A DNA stretch of 64,000 bases from an uncultured Colwellia sp. (lineage in GTDB: Bacteria; Pseudomonadota; Gammaproteobacteria; Enterobacterales; Alteromonadaceae): contig CAJXQJ010000012.1 in NCBI GenBank assembly GCA_913058245.1, positions 53,165 to 117,164 on the forward strand. Direction: 5' to 3'. Position 1 is the stretch's first letter, and each line of letters begins with the position of its first letter. The notes under the pieces were generated by a model. That model did not search any database, was not told the origin of the DNA, and worked only from the letters and a program-made list of their open reading frames with translations. This document shows, one piece after another, positions 47,906 to 57,882 of the stretch. A program made the translations under genes and the position numbers.

Positions 47906-49285
47906 TTAGAAGAAGGCAAGTGGGTCTAATTGGAATAAACTTTCTACATCATTGATATAACGTTTATTCACTAAAAACAGCACAACATGGTCTTCAGCTT
48001 CAATTTTAGTGTTCGAATGAGCAATTAACACTTCTTCGTTTCGAACTATCGCGCCAATTGTTGTCCCCGGCGGTAATTTGATTTCTTGAATAGTTTTGCC
48101 AATGACCTTAGAAGATTTTTCATCGCCTTTGGCTACTATTTCAATCGCTTCTGCGGCACCGCCACGTAAACTATAAACATTGTCGATATTACCACGGCGA
48201 ACATGAGTTAATAATGCCGAAATGGTGGCATGTTGCGGTGATACTGCAATATCAATATTACTACCGTGCACTATATCAATATAGGCACTACGCTGTATCA
48301 ACACCATAGCTTTGCGAACACCTAAGCGTTTGGCGAGCAATGACGACATAATATTGGCTTCATCATCGTTGGTTACGGCAATAAAGACATCAAATTGATC
48401 AATATGTTCTTCCATCAACAGTTCTTGATCAGAAGAGTCACCAGTAAAGACTAAGGTATCATTTAGCTCTGAAGCTAAATATGCCGCACGTTTTGCAGAA
48501 TGCTCAATAAGTTTAACTTGATGATTCTTTTCTAATAAACGCGCTAAACCAGCACCTATATTACCACCACCAGCGATCATGATTTTTTGATATGGCGCTT
48601 CTAGTTTTTGTAACTCATTCATTACCGCACGAATATGTATGGTTGCGGCAATAAAGAACACTTCATCGTCGGCTTCGATGACCGTTGTGCCTAAAGGGCG
48701 AATAGGTCGACCGTTACGATAAATAGCAGCAACCCGGGTATCAATATTCGGTATATGCTCGCGCAGTGTTGATAGCGCATGACCAACTAACAAGCCGCCA
48801 TAATAAGCTTTTACCGCAACTAAGCTGACTTTACCTTTAGCAAACTCTAATACCTGTAATGCGCCTGGATAATCAATTAAACGAGCAATATCTCGGGTAA
48901 CTAGTTGCTCAGGGGCAATAATGTGATCGACAGGGATATTTTTATTTTGAAATAATTCTTTTTGATATTTTAAAATTTTACCTGAACGAATACGGGCAAT
49001 TTTATTTGCGGTATTAAACAATGAATAACAAATTTGGCAAGCGATCATATTGGTTGCGTCATCACTTGTTACGGCAATAACAAGCTCTGCGTCTTCTGCG
49101 CCGGCTTGTTTCAATACATCAGGGTGAGAGCCTTGCCCCGTGACAACTTGCAAGTCCATTTTATCTTGCAGTTCACGTAAGGTTTCACTATTCGTGTCGA
49201 TTAGCGTGATGTCGTTTTGTTCACCGACTAAGTTTTCCGCTAATGTGCCACCAACTTGTCCTGCACCAATAATTATTATTTTCAT
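47906..49285 (-). CDS. trkA: Trk potassium uptake regulatory NAD-binding protein
   Basis: Two RCK_N/RCK_C repeats: [37 protein letters not shown]. Confidence 0.98.
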   Translation of the reverse strand: MKIIIIGAGQVGGTLAENLVGEQNDITLIDTNSETLRELQDKMDLQVVTGQGSHPDVLKQAGAEDAELVIAVTSDDATNMIACQICYSLFNTANKIARIRSGKILKYQKELFQNKNIPVDHIIAPEQLVTRDIARLIDYPGALQVLEFAKGKVSLVAVKAYYGGLLVGHALSTLREHIPNIDTRVAAIYRNGRPIRPLGTTVIEADDEVFFIAATIHIRAVMNELQKLEAPYQKIMIAGGGNIGAGLARLLEKNHQVKLIEHSAKRAAYLASELNDTLVFTGDSSDQELLMEEHIDQFDVFIAVTNDDEANIMSSLLAKRLGVRKAMVLIQRSAYIDIVHGSNIDIAVSPQHATISALLTHVRRGNIDNVYSLRGGAAEAIEIVAKGDEKSSKVIGKTIQEIKLPPGTTIGAIVRNEEVLIAHSNTKIEAEDHVVLFLVNKRYINDVESLFQLDPLAFF

Positions 49286-49300
49286 TTTTAATAGCTTTTA

Positions 49301-50602
49301 TTATTGTTTTTTAATGAGTTTTGCGTAGTAAAACCCATCCATCGAATTATCATTCGGTAATATCTGCCAGCCAATCTCTGTTGTATTTTCAGTAATCGAA
49401 ATTAACTCAACATCTGAATTTTTCTCAATAAAACGCTGAACTTGTTGGCTATTTTCTTCCGGTAATATACTGCATGTTGCATATAGCAAAGTACCACCAG
49501 GTTTTAATAATGACCATATATTTTTTAAGATATCTTGCTGTAAGTCAGTTAAAACATCGATATCTTGGCTTTTGCGCAACCACTTGATGTCAGGGTGTCG
49601 GCGAATTACACCGGTGCCAGAGCAGGGAGCATCCAGCAAAATACGATCATATAATTGTCCGTCCCACCACTTTTCAGGTGTAGCCGCATCAGCAGCAATA
49701 ACATCGGCTGTTAATTGTAAGCGTTCTAAATTCTCATTTACTCTTACTAGCCTTGACGCTTCAATATCGATTGCGGTCATCGCTTTTATATTGGGGCTGT
49801 ACTCGAGAATATGACAGGTTTTTCCGCCCGGAGCTGCGCAGCAATCAAGCACATTGTCTTGAGGCTGGCAGTCAAGTAGTCGTGCAGCTTGTTGTGCTGC
49901 GCCATCTTGAATAGATACCCAACCTTGTTGAAAACCAGGTAATTTATTAACGTCAACCGCTTCAGTTAAACGAATCGCTGATGATTTTTTATCCACTAAA
50001 GTATATTCAATATTTTCTGCAGCTAGTAATATTAAATATTCTTCCAACGTATGATGGAGCTGATTCACTCGAAGCCACATTGGTGGGCGCTGCATATTGG
50101 CGTTTAACACACTCAGCCAGGCTTCTGGATACGCTGCCTTTACCTTTTTAATAAACCAAGAAGGGTGGTTATAAGCTATAGCGTCGGGTAGTTCTGTACT
50201 AGTAGATGAGTCATCGCTTGCTTGTCGGCGCTGAAAGTTTCTTAATACACCATTGATAAGCCCTTTTAAGTGATCACACTTTAGTGGCTTACATGCGGAA
50301 ACAGTTTCATTAAACGCAGCATGATCAGGAATACGGGTATATTTTATTTGGTAAATGCCCACTAACATTAAAAAGTGACCAACACGTTGCTTACCGGTTA
50401 GTGGCTTTTTAATAAATTCGCGTACGTCGTTCTCAAGTTCTGGCAAGTGCCTCAGTACGCCGTAGCATAGTTCTTGTAATAGGCCTTTGTCTTTACTTTC
50501 AATTTTTGCCAACTGTTGTGGCAACTCATCAGCTAAACTGCGGCCTTTATCAACAACAGCAAAGGTACAACGAGCTGCTAATGCTCTTAAGTTTGCTGCC
50601 AT
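49301..50602 (-). CDS. rsmB: 16S rRNA (cytosine967-C5)-methyltransferase
   Basis: DCCAAPGGKTCHILE; DAPCSGTGVIRRHPDIKW. Confidence 0.98.
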   Translation of the reverse strand: MAANLRALAARCTFAVVDKGRSLADELPQQLAKIESKDKGLLQELCYGVLRHLPELENDVREFIKKPLTGKQRVGHFLMLVGIYQIKYTRIPDHAAFNETVSACKPLKCDHLKGLINGVLRNFQRRQASDDSSTSTELPDAIAYNHPSWFIKKVKAAYPEAWLSVLNANMQRPPMWLRVNQLHHTLEEYLILLAAENIEYTLVDKKSSAIRLTEAVDVNKLPGFQQGWVSIQDGAAQQAARLLDCQPQDNVLDCCAAPGGKTCHILEYSPNIKAMTAIDIEASRLVRVNENLERLQLTADVIAADAATPEKWWDGQLYDRILLDAPCSGTGVIRRHPDIKWLRKSQDIDVLTDLQQDILKNIWSLLKPGGTLLYATCSILPEENSQQVQRFIEKNSDVELISITENTTEIGWQILPNDNSMDGFYYAKLIKKQ

Positions 50603-50604
50603 AG

Positions 50605-51612
50605 TTAGCTTTGCTCTTGTGTTTCGGTATTAACACCATTAATAGAAAGGCCAGCGGCGAACCAATCTGCCTTACCATTCAAAATATCAGCCACAGCTAA
50701 AGCTTTTTTACCCGGAAGCTGAATAACTTCAAGGCGCAGCGCGCCATCATTCGTAGCCACTAAAATACCTTGCTTGTCAGCACTAATAATTTCACCGTGA
50801 GCTTGGTTATGTTTCATTTCAATCGCACTTGCTTGCCAAACTCGAATGCGATGCTGTTTGTTGCTCTCACTAAAAGTAAATTGTGCAACAGGCCATGGGA
50901 TATAGGCACGTACTTTACGATCTAACTCTTGTGCAGGTAATCGCCAATTAAGTTCTGCTTCCACTTTATCAAGTTTAGCAGCGTGTGTTGCTAAATGATT
51001 ATCTTGTGGTTGGCGTGGGTAAACACCTGTCGCCATTAAGGTTAAGGTGTCGAGTAAGGCCACAGGACCTAATTTAGCAAGCTTTTCGTATAAGCTGGCA
51101 CTAGTGTCCTTAATGGTAATTTCACATGTCGACGTTAATATCATATCGCCGGTGTCTAAGCCTTTATCCATTTGCATAATGGTGACACCCGTTTCTTTGT
51201 CGCCAGCTTCTAACGAGCGCTGAATAGGAGCAGCACCACGCCATTTAGGCAAAATTGAGCCATGAACATTAATACAGCCTAATCGTGGTGTTTCTAAAAT
51301 TACCGTTGGCAACAATAAACCATAGGCTACAACCACCATAACATCGGCTTGATAGCTGGCTAGTGTTTCTTGTGTAGCTTCCGATTTAAAGTTTTCTGGT
51401 TGCTCTACTGGAATTCCATGCTCCAAGGCCAGTACTTTAGTGGCGCATGCCGTTAGCTTTTTGCCGCGACCCGCAGGTTTGTCTGGTGGGCAATAAACGG
51501 CAACAATGTTGTGCTGAGATTGAATCAATGCGGCTAAATGCTGGGCAGCAAAATCAGGTGTACCGGCAAAAATAATATTTAAAGGTGTAGCTAAAGCGTT
51601 CGACAAGGGCAT
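50605..51612 (-). CDS. fmt: Methionyl-tRNA formyltransferase
   Basis: IIFAGTPDFAAQHLAAL; NVHGSILPKWRGAAPIQRS. Confidence 0.98.
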   Translation of the reverse strand: MPLSNALATPLNIIFAGTPDFAAQHLAALIQSQHNIVAVYCPPDKPAGRGKKLTACATKVLALEHGIPVEQPENFKSEATQETLASYQADVMVVVAYGLLLPTVILETPRLGCINVHGSILPKWRGAAPIQRSLEAGDKETGVTIMQMDKGLDTGDMILTSTCEITIKDTSASLYEKLAKLGPVALLDTLTLMATGVYPRQPQDNHLATHAAKLDKVEAELNWRLPAQELDRKVRAYIPWPVAQFTFSESNKQHRIRVWQASAIEMKHNQAHGEIISADKQGILVATNDGALRLEVIQLPGKKALAVADILNGKADWFAAGLSINGVNTETQEQS

Positions 51613-51645
51613 TTCCTGGATACGTGTTAATCTAAGTTATGGAGT

Positions 51646-52161
51646 TTAAGCATTGGCTTTATCTAAGCGCGCTTCTTTTTCCAGTTTCTTTTTAATGCGT
51701 TGGCGTTTCAGTGGCGATAGGTAATCAACAAATAAAATACCGTTTAAATGGTCAAGTTCATGCTGAATACAAATAGCGAGAAGTTCTTCACCATCTAATG
51801 AAAACTCTTTACCGTTCTCATCTAATGCTTTAACTGTAACATTAACACTGCGATCAACTTTTGCATAACAGCCTGGCACTGATAAACAGCCTTCTTCGTT
51901 GATTAAGGTGTCATCGCTCTTGCGAACAATTTCAGGGTTAATTAATACATATGGGTGTTCTTTGTTTTCTGAAACATCAATCACCACAATGCGTTGATGA
52001 ATATCAACTTGGGTTGCTGCCAAACCGACACCGTTTTCAGCATACATAGTTTCAAACATGTTACTGATAATAGTGCGAATTTCATCATTCACTTCAGTTA
52101 CAGGTTGTGCTTTTGTTCTTAATCTCTCATCAGGAAATCGTAATACAGGTAAAATAGCCAT
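51646..52161 (-). CDS. def: Peptide deformylase
   Basis: [27 protein letters not shown]. Confidence 0.99.
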   Translation of the reverse strand: MAILPVLRFPDERLRTKAQPVTEVNDEIRTIISNMFETMYAENGVGLAATQVDIHQRIVVIDVSENKEHPYVLINPEIVRKSDDTLINEEGCLSVPGCYAKVDRSVNVTVKALDENGKEFSLDGEELLAICIQHELDHLNGILFVDYLSPLKRQRIKKKLEKEARLDKANA

Positions 52162-52277
52162 AATTTTTCAAAAGAATTCGCGAAAAGTCGCATAGAGTGT
52201 TATGTTTCAATTTTAGCCATTAATTAAAATTAATCATAGTGGTTTAGGATAAAACCTATAAGAATAGGCAGATTAAC

Positions 52278-53363
52278 ATGCTAATAAGAACTATTTCATT
52301 AATACTTGGCCTCGCTATGTCAGTAGCATTATTGGCCGATGAGCTAACTTTAAATCCCAATGCACCGAAATCTTATATTGTGAAGAAAGGTGATACTTTG
52401 TGGGATATTTCTGGAATTTTCCTTAAACAACCATGGCTGTGGCCGAAATTGTGGCGCCTCAACCCTGAAATTAATAATCCTCATTTAATTTATCCAGGTG
52501 ATGAATTACGCCTGGTTTTTGATGCCCAAGGCCAACCAATGCTGGTTAAAGGCAAACCAGAATTGAAATGGTCGCCAAGAATTCGTAAGCAATTAAAAGA
52601 TCAAAACCCTGTTAGTACCATACCGCTAGAAGTTATTGCACCATTTATTCATTACGATAGTGTTAAAAATGAAGAAGAACTAGCTTTGCTACCTTATGTT
52701 ATTGGCAGTGATGAAGGTCATAAATCAAGTATTGATGGCTTTAAAGTTTATGTAAATAGTGATTTAGTTGTTGGACAAAGCTATGCCATGTATCACAAAG
52801 GCTCTGCGATTGTTGACCCAGAAAGTAGTGATGTTTTAGGTTATAACGTAAGGCTTGTTGGTACAGGTAAGGCAATACGTAGTGGCAACATGAGTGCAAA
52901 GCAGCCGGGTACTATTTATGTGGATGGTGCAAAACGCGAAATTCGTTCCGGTGCTTATGTTGCTCCTGTTAACAATGATCAACAATACCCATCAATTTTT
53001 ACTATGCGCGCTGGCAATACATCACAAGGTTTAATTGTAAGCTCAGCCATTGAGTTAAGAGAGTTTGCCAAATACGATATTGTTATGATCAATAAAGGCA
53101 AAGAGCAGAATGTGCGAACAGGTGATGTATTAACTGTAAATCGTAAAGGTCCTTCGGTAGTTGAAACTGATAACGGCCCTCAATATATTAGCGATAGTTC
53201 CCGTTGGAATCGTATGTCGAGTGCTAACCATTTAGACTATGACATACCTGCTGAACTTATCGGGAGAGTTATGGTATTTAAGGTTTACGACAAGGTTAGT
53301 ATGGCGCTAATTTTAAGCTCAGAAAAGCCATTACGCGTGCTTGATGGAGTAACTGCACCGTAA
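52278..53363 (+). CDS. LysM peptidoglycan-binding domain protein
   Basis: YIVKKGDTLWDISGIFLKQPWLWPKLWRLNPEINNPHLIYPGDEL; position before dprA. Confidence 0.93.
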   Translation: MLIRTISLILGLAMSVALLADELTLNPNAPKSYIVKKGDTLWDISGIFLKQPWLWPKLWRLNPEINNPHLIYPGDELRLVFDAQGQPMLVKGKPELKWSPRIRKQLKDQNPVSTIPLEVIAPFIHYDSVKNEEELALLPYVIGSDEGHKSSIDGFKVYVNSDLVVGQSYAMYHKGSAIVDPESSDVLGYNVRLVGTGKAIRSGNMSAKQPGTIYVDGAKREIRSGAYVAPVNNDQQYPSIFTMRAGNTSQGLIVSSAIELREFAKYDIVMINKGKEQNVRTGDVLTVNRKGPSVVETDNGPQYISDSSRWNRMSSANHLDYDIPAELIGRVMVFKVYDKVSMALILSSEKPLRVLDGVTAP

Positions 53364-53395
53364 TTTATTTTTAAGCCACTCTTAAGGAGAAGCAA

Positions 53396-54517
53396 GTGGC
53401 CGACAGAAACAATGCAGAAGCGTTAACTCCTGTTCATTATTGGCTAGCTGTGAAGCTTATTCCACGGCTAGCAACTCCTAAAAAACTACTTTTAGTTGAT
53501 AAGTTTGGTTTAGTAAACTTATTTGACAAAACGGCTGACTTCTCATCATCAGGTTTAACTAAACCGCAAATTACCGCAATAACCCAGCCAAACTGGCAAA
53601 AAATTAATAAAATAATCGCTGACAGTGCTCGTTATCAAATTGAGACTATTCCATTTGATGACGAGCAATACCCCAAATTATTAAAGCAGATTTATGATCC
53701 GCCATTAGTGCTCTTCGCCCGTGGTAATCTAGCGCTATTAAATCAGCCTCAAATTGCTATTGTTGGCAGTCGCAATGCGAGCAAGGCAGGGCGAGAATCA
53801 GCACTACAACTTAGCGAAAAACTGGCCGAACATTTTGTTATCACCAGTGGTATGGCATTAGGAATTGATGCTTATGCACATCGTAGTGCATTGCAATCAG
53901 GAGGTTATACAATAGCAGTAGTTGCGACAGGATTAGACATAACATATCCAGCACGACATAAAAAATTACAAAAAGATATTTTGCAAAATAACGGTCTTAT
54001 TCTTAGTGAGTTTTTTCCAGGTGTTGCTCCGAAGCCTGGTCATTTTCCAAAACGTAATCGCTTAATCAGTGGTTTAAGTTTAGGTGTGTTGGTTGTTGAA
54101 GCGTCGTTAAAAAGTGGCTCTCTAATCACTGCACGATGTGCTTTAGAGCAGGGCAGAGAAGTGTTTGCCGTGCCAAGTTCTATTTATAATCAACAGGCGA
54201 AAGGGTGTCATTGGTTAATTAAACAAGGCGCTAAACTTGTTGAGGAATTTAACGATATAGTAGAAGAGCTGCAAAATTTTTCTTTAGATAGTCTAAACTT
54301 AAGTAGAAACAAAGAGAAAGATAACTCAACTGTAAAAAGTGAAAAACAGGACTTGTGTAACGATCCAATGTTAGCTAGTGTGGGATATGAAACCACTCCC
54401 GTAGATATGGTGGTTTCTCGAAGTAAACTACCCATAGATGTAGTGCTAACTCGATTAACAGTACTTGAGCTTAGAGGTCTGGTGTCTGCGGTGCCAGGAG
54501 GCTACCTTAAATTATAG
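53396..54517 (+). CDS. dprA: DNA-processing protein DprA/Smf (GTG start)
   Basis: [53 protein letters not shown]. Confidence 0.97.
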   Translation: MADRNNAEALTPVHYWLAVKLIPRLATPKKLLLVDKFGLVNLFDKTADFSSSGLTKPQITAITQPNWQKINKIIADSARYQIETIPFDDEQYPKLLKQIYDPPLVLFARGNLALLNQPQIAIVGSRNASKAGRESALQLSEKLAEHFVITSGMALGIDAYAHRSALQSGGYTIAVVATGLDITYPARHKKLQKDILQNNGLILSEFFPGVAPKPGHFPKRNRLISGLSLGVLVVEASLKSGSLITARCALEQGREVFAVPSSIYNQQAKGCHWLIKQGAKLVEEFNDIVEELQNFSLDSLNLSRNKEKDNSTVKSEKQDLCNDPMLASVGYETTPVDMVVSRSKLPIDVVLTRLTVLELRGLVSAVPGGYLKL

Positions 54518-54528
54518 AGGGGCTAGTT

Positions 54529-55002
54529 ATGTTTGATATCTTGATGTACCTTTTTGAAAACTATATTCATAGTGAAGCCGAAGTCATGGTTGATCATGAT
54601 GTGCTTACTGATGAATTAACCCGTGCTGGATTTCACCAAGATGAAATTTATAAAGCATTAGCCTGGTTAGAAAAGCTTGCTGCCTTGCAAGATACCGAAA
54701 CTTACCCTTATTTAACCCGTGTTGGCAACCGCTCAGTTCGTATTTATACAGCGGAAGAGAACCAAATTCTTGACGTGGAATGTCGAGGCTTTTTAATGTT
54801 TTTAGAGCAAGTTAATTTGCTCGACTTTACGACCCGAGAAATGGTGATCGATCGAGTGATGGAGTTAGACACCAAGTTCTTCTCAATTGATGATTTAAAG
54901 TGGGTGGTATTGATGGTTTTATTCAATGTTCCTGGCAAAGAAACCGCTTATTCACAAATGGAAGATTTAATATTTGATGAACAAGATGGGCCTCTACATT
55001 AA
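54529..55002 (+). CDS. smg: Smg family protein
   Basis: [22 protein letters not shown]; 157 aa; downstream of dprA. Confidence 0.96.
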   Translation: MFDILMYLFENYIHSEAEVMVDHDVLTDELTRAGFHQDEIYKALAWLEKLAALQDTETYPYLTRVGNRSVRIYTAEENQILDVECRGFLMFLEQVNLLDFTTREMVIDRVMELDTKFFSIDDLKWVVLMVLFNVPGKETAYSQMEDLIFDEQDGPLH

Positions 55003-55047
55003 GCTGGTTTATAGCACCTAAGTTTGCAGCAACTTATTGGTATTTAG

Positions 55048-55206
55048 GTAAGGCATTGCGATTGATATGTGGTTATTCCACATGATAAAGCAATAACGAA
55101 ATATAAATGACAAAAAAACGCAGCCTTTTGGGTTCAACTAAAGGCCATTTCTTCTGCGTTGTTCGCAATTTACATGGAATAACCATGCTACATTGCTCGC
55201 TCCTTG
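55048..55206. repeat. MITE-like/foldback non-coding element
   Basis: Outer imperfect inverted arms with hairpins ATGTGG-ttatt-CCACAT (55067-55083) and CATGG-aataa-CCATG (55173-55187), and a central nested stem AACGCAG...CTGCGTT (55117-55160) enclosing GCCTTT...AAAGGC. Confidence 0.6.
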
Positions 55207-55307
55207 AATAAAAAATATTTAGTTTGAACAAAATCTAATCTCGAAAGGCCAACAGACCCTATTAAACTATGTCATAATATGCACCTAATTGTTTAGGTGC
55301 ATTCGCT

Positions 55308-55865
55308 ATGTCTGATTCGGAAAAACCCTTATTTTCACGCCATGAACACGCGCTAGAAAAAGCTTATGAAGTTTGCCCTGAATGTGGCAGCGAACTAGCG
55401 ATAAAGCATAGTAAGTCAGGCGCTTTTTGGGGCTGTGTAAATTATCCTAATTGCCAATATACTCGCCCAGTTGTTGAACATGAACGCGTTGAAGATAAAG
55501 TGCTAGTCGGCAGTGAGTGCCCTGAGTGTGGTAATGAGCTGGCGGTTAAACAAGGGCGTTATGGTATGTTTATTGGCTGTACTAACTTTCCTGATTGCCA
55601 TCATATCGAACATGAAGAAGGAAATGCCAGCGCTGATATTACTTGTCCTAGTTGTAATACTGGGCAGTTAGTTGAACGACAAAGCCGTTTTGGTAAAAGC
55701 TTTTATGCCTGTGACGCTTACCCTAAATGCAAATATGCCGTTAATCACCAACCCGTTGAAGGACAATGCCAAAAATGTAATTTCGGCTTGTTGTTAAAGC
55801 GAAATATGGCTGCTGGCGAAAAACTACAATGCGCCCAAAAGAAGTGCGGTCATTTTCAAACATAA
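55308..55865 (+). CDS. yrdD: Topoisomerase I-type zinc-ribbon repeat protein
   Basis: Repeated CPECGSELAIKHSKSGAFWGCVNYPNCQYT-type C4 fingers; 185 aa. Confidence 0.94.
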   Translation: MSDSEKPLFSRHEHALEKAYEVCPECGSELAIKHSKSGAFWGCVNYPNCQYTRPVVEHERVEDKVLVGSECPECGNELAVKQGRYGMFIGCTNFPDCHHIEHEEGNASADITCPSCNTGQLVERQSRFGKSFYACDAYPKCKYAVNHQPVEGQCQKCNFGLLLKRNMAAGEKLQCAQKKCGHFQT

Positions 55866-55892
55866 AAAAAGCGAGATAAAACTCGCTTTTTA
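55865..55892. terminator. Bidirectional terminator between yrdD and purK
   Basis: AAAAAGCGAG-ataaaa-CTCGCTTTTT. Confidence 0.8.
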
Positions 55893-55913
55893 AAATCATA
55901 ACATGTCGAGATA

Positions 55914-57071
55914 TTAACTCACCTTTGCTAAATATTTACTAGCAAACTCGGCTAAATCTGGGAAAGCTTGTTTATCTAATAGTTGTGCTAGTTGAGTTAA
56001 TCGTTGAGCAAGCATCAATTCAGTATCACCACTAATGTTTATGTGGCCCATTTTTCTACCAGCACGTTTCTCTTTGGCATACCAATGAACACTTAAACTT
56101 GGAATTGCTAATGTTTCAACAGGTAAAGTATCTTCACCTAAAATATTAACCATAGCGGTTGGACGAATGAGTTGTGTGCTGCCTAATGGTAAGCCTGAAA
56201 TCGCTCGTAAGTGATTTTCAAACTGGCAGGTATCAGCGCCTTGCTGTGTCCAATGGCCTGAGTTATGAACACGAGGAGCTATTTCATTTACCAACAATTG
56301 TTCGCCAACTTGGAAAAACTCAATCGCTAATATACCGACATAATCTAACGCTTCAGCCATTTTCTTAAATGCTTGACCCGCTTGTGCTTGTAGCGCATCA
56401 TTAATTGGTGCTGCCACCGAAACACTTAATACACCATTGGTATGATGATTTTCTGTTAACGGATAAACAGAAATTTCACCATGGATATTACGAGCACCGA
56501 CAAGAGATACTTCGCGATCAAAAGGCACCATTTTCTCCGCAACAATACCTTGCGGTACCGAAGATGTTGCTGCGTCAATAAATGCCGACATTTCCTGCCA
56601 AATAGCTTCTGCTTGTTCTGCAGACTTCAAGCGCCATTGGCCTTTACCGTCATAACCTTCAAGTGCACTTTTAAAAATTAGTGGTAATTCCAACTGAGTT
56701 AATGCACGCTCAAAATCAGCTTTATTTTCAATGATGATATGCTTGGCGTTAGCAACATTGCTTGACTCAAGTAAAGCTTTCTCTAAGCGACGGTCACCAC
56801 CCACTTTAATTGCCTGGCTATTTGGTAGTAATTTTCCTGAAGCTTGGCATTGCGCAAGAACATCATGTGCGACATGTTCAAACTCAGCCGTAATAACGTC
56901 AGCATTAGCTATGCCCTGAGCTAAACCACCGTATTTATGCTCAGGTGTAATTGGGTGAACAACATTATTTGTGCGCACATCAAATGCTTTTACATCCATA
57001 TTTAGTGGTGAACCCGCTAAATCCATCATGCGAGCTAATTGACCTGCACCTAATACCAATACTTTCTTCAT
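55914..57071 (-). CDS. purK: 5-(carboxyamino)imidazole ribonucleotide synthase
   Basis: VLVLGAGQLARMMDLAGSPL; EIAPRVHNSGHWTQQG. Confidence 0.98.
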   Translation of the reverse strand: MKKVLVLGAGQLARMMDLAGSPLNMDVKAFDVRTNNVVHPITPEHKYGGLAQGIANADVITAEFEHVAHDVLAQCQASGKLLPNSQAIKVGGDRRLEKALLESSNVANAKHIIIENKADFERALTQLELPLIFKSALEGYDGKGQWRLKSAEQAEAIWQEMSAFIDAATSSVPQGIVAEKMVPFDREVSLVGARNIHGEISVYPLTENHHTNGVLSVSVAAPINDALQAQAGQAFKKMAEALDYVGILAIEFFQVGEQLLVNEIAPRVHNSGHWTQQGADTCQFENHLRAISGLPLGSTQLIRPTAMVNILGEDTLPVETLAIPSLSVHWYAKEKRAGRKMGHINISGDTELMLAQRLTQLAQLLDKQAFPDLAEFASKYLAKVS

Positions 57072-57084
57072 GAAATATTTACAC

Positions 57085-57570
57085 CTACTCTGCTGGGTTA
57101 GGGTTATTTAAAATATTCTCAGTTTGCTCTGTTCTAAACTTCTCAATATTAGTCATAATTTCTTGATCGTGAGTGGCTAGTATTTGCGCGGCAAGTAAAC
57201 CGGCATTAGCGGCACCAGCTGTGCCGATGGCCAATGTACCAACAGCAATCCCTTTTGGCATTTGTACAATCGATAGTAATGAGTCTTGGCCACTTAGTGC
57301 TTTTGATTGCACAGGAACGCCTAAAACAGGTAATGGAGTGAAAGCCGCAGCCATGCCAGGCAAGTGCGCCGCGCCGCCTGCGCCAGCAATAATTACTTTG
57401 ATGCCGCGATCTTTTGCGCCTTCAGCATATTCAGCTAATAAGTGTGGAGTGCGGTGGGCTGAAACAACTTTTGTTTCATAGGCAACGTTAAGTAAATCTA
57501 GCATATCTGTCGCATGCTTCATTGTTGGCCAATCTGACTTTGACCCCATGATAATACCCACTTTCATCAT
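57085..57570 (-). CDS. purE: 5-(carboxyamino)imidazole ribonucleotide mutase
   Basis: [44 protein letters not shown]. Confidence 0.99.
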   Translation of the reverse strand: MMKVGIIMGSKSDWPTMKHATDMLDLLNVAYETKVVSAHRTPHLLAEYAEGAKDRGIKVIIAGAGGAAHLPGMAAAFTPLPVLGVPVQSKALSGQDSLLSIVQMPKGIAVGTLAIGTAGAANAGLLAAQILATHDQEIMTNIEKFRTEQTENILNNPNPAE

Positions 57571-57882
57571 TTTTCACCTTGATAATTAGTTACTAAATAT
57601 GAGGCATTGAACCTCAAAAAATAAGCCGCGCATTATACCTATGTTTCCCGCAATACGGAAACATTCTCTGAAAAATGTGTTTAAAAAAACAGCTGTCACG
57701 GCTGTTTATACTTTAGTCGATAATAGACTAAAGACGCATAGGTTAAAAATAATAATTAGGTAAACTGTCAGTATGAATATACCTGTATCACTTGAAGCTA
57801 CGTCATCAAATGAAACAGGTTTAAGTGGCCGGCAACTCAATTAATACATAAGCCAAAAGCGCCATTGTTACCATGAGGAAAA

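Noticed and set aside
57173-57481. 102-aa ORF antisense to purE
   Set aside because: Shadow ORF of the well-supported purE
57642-57664. TGTTTCCCGcaataCGGAAACA inverted repeat upstream of purE
   Set aside because: Superficially parS-like but wrong centre and a bulged stem; no clear PurR box match either. Too weak to call
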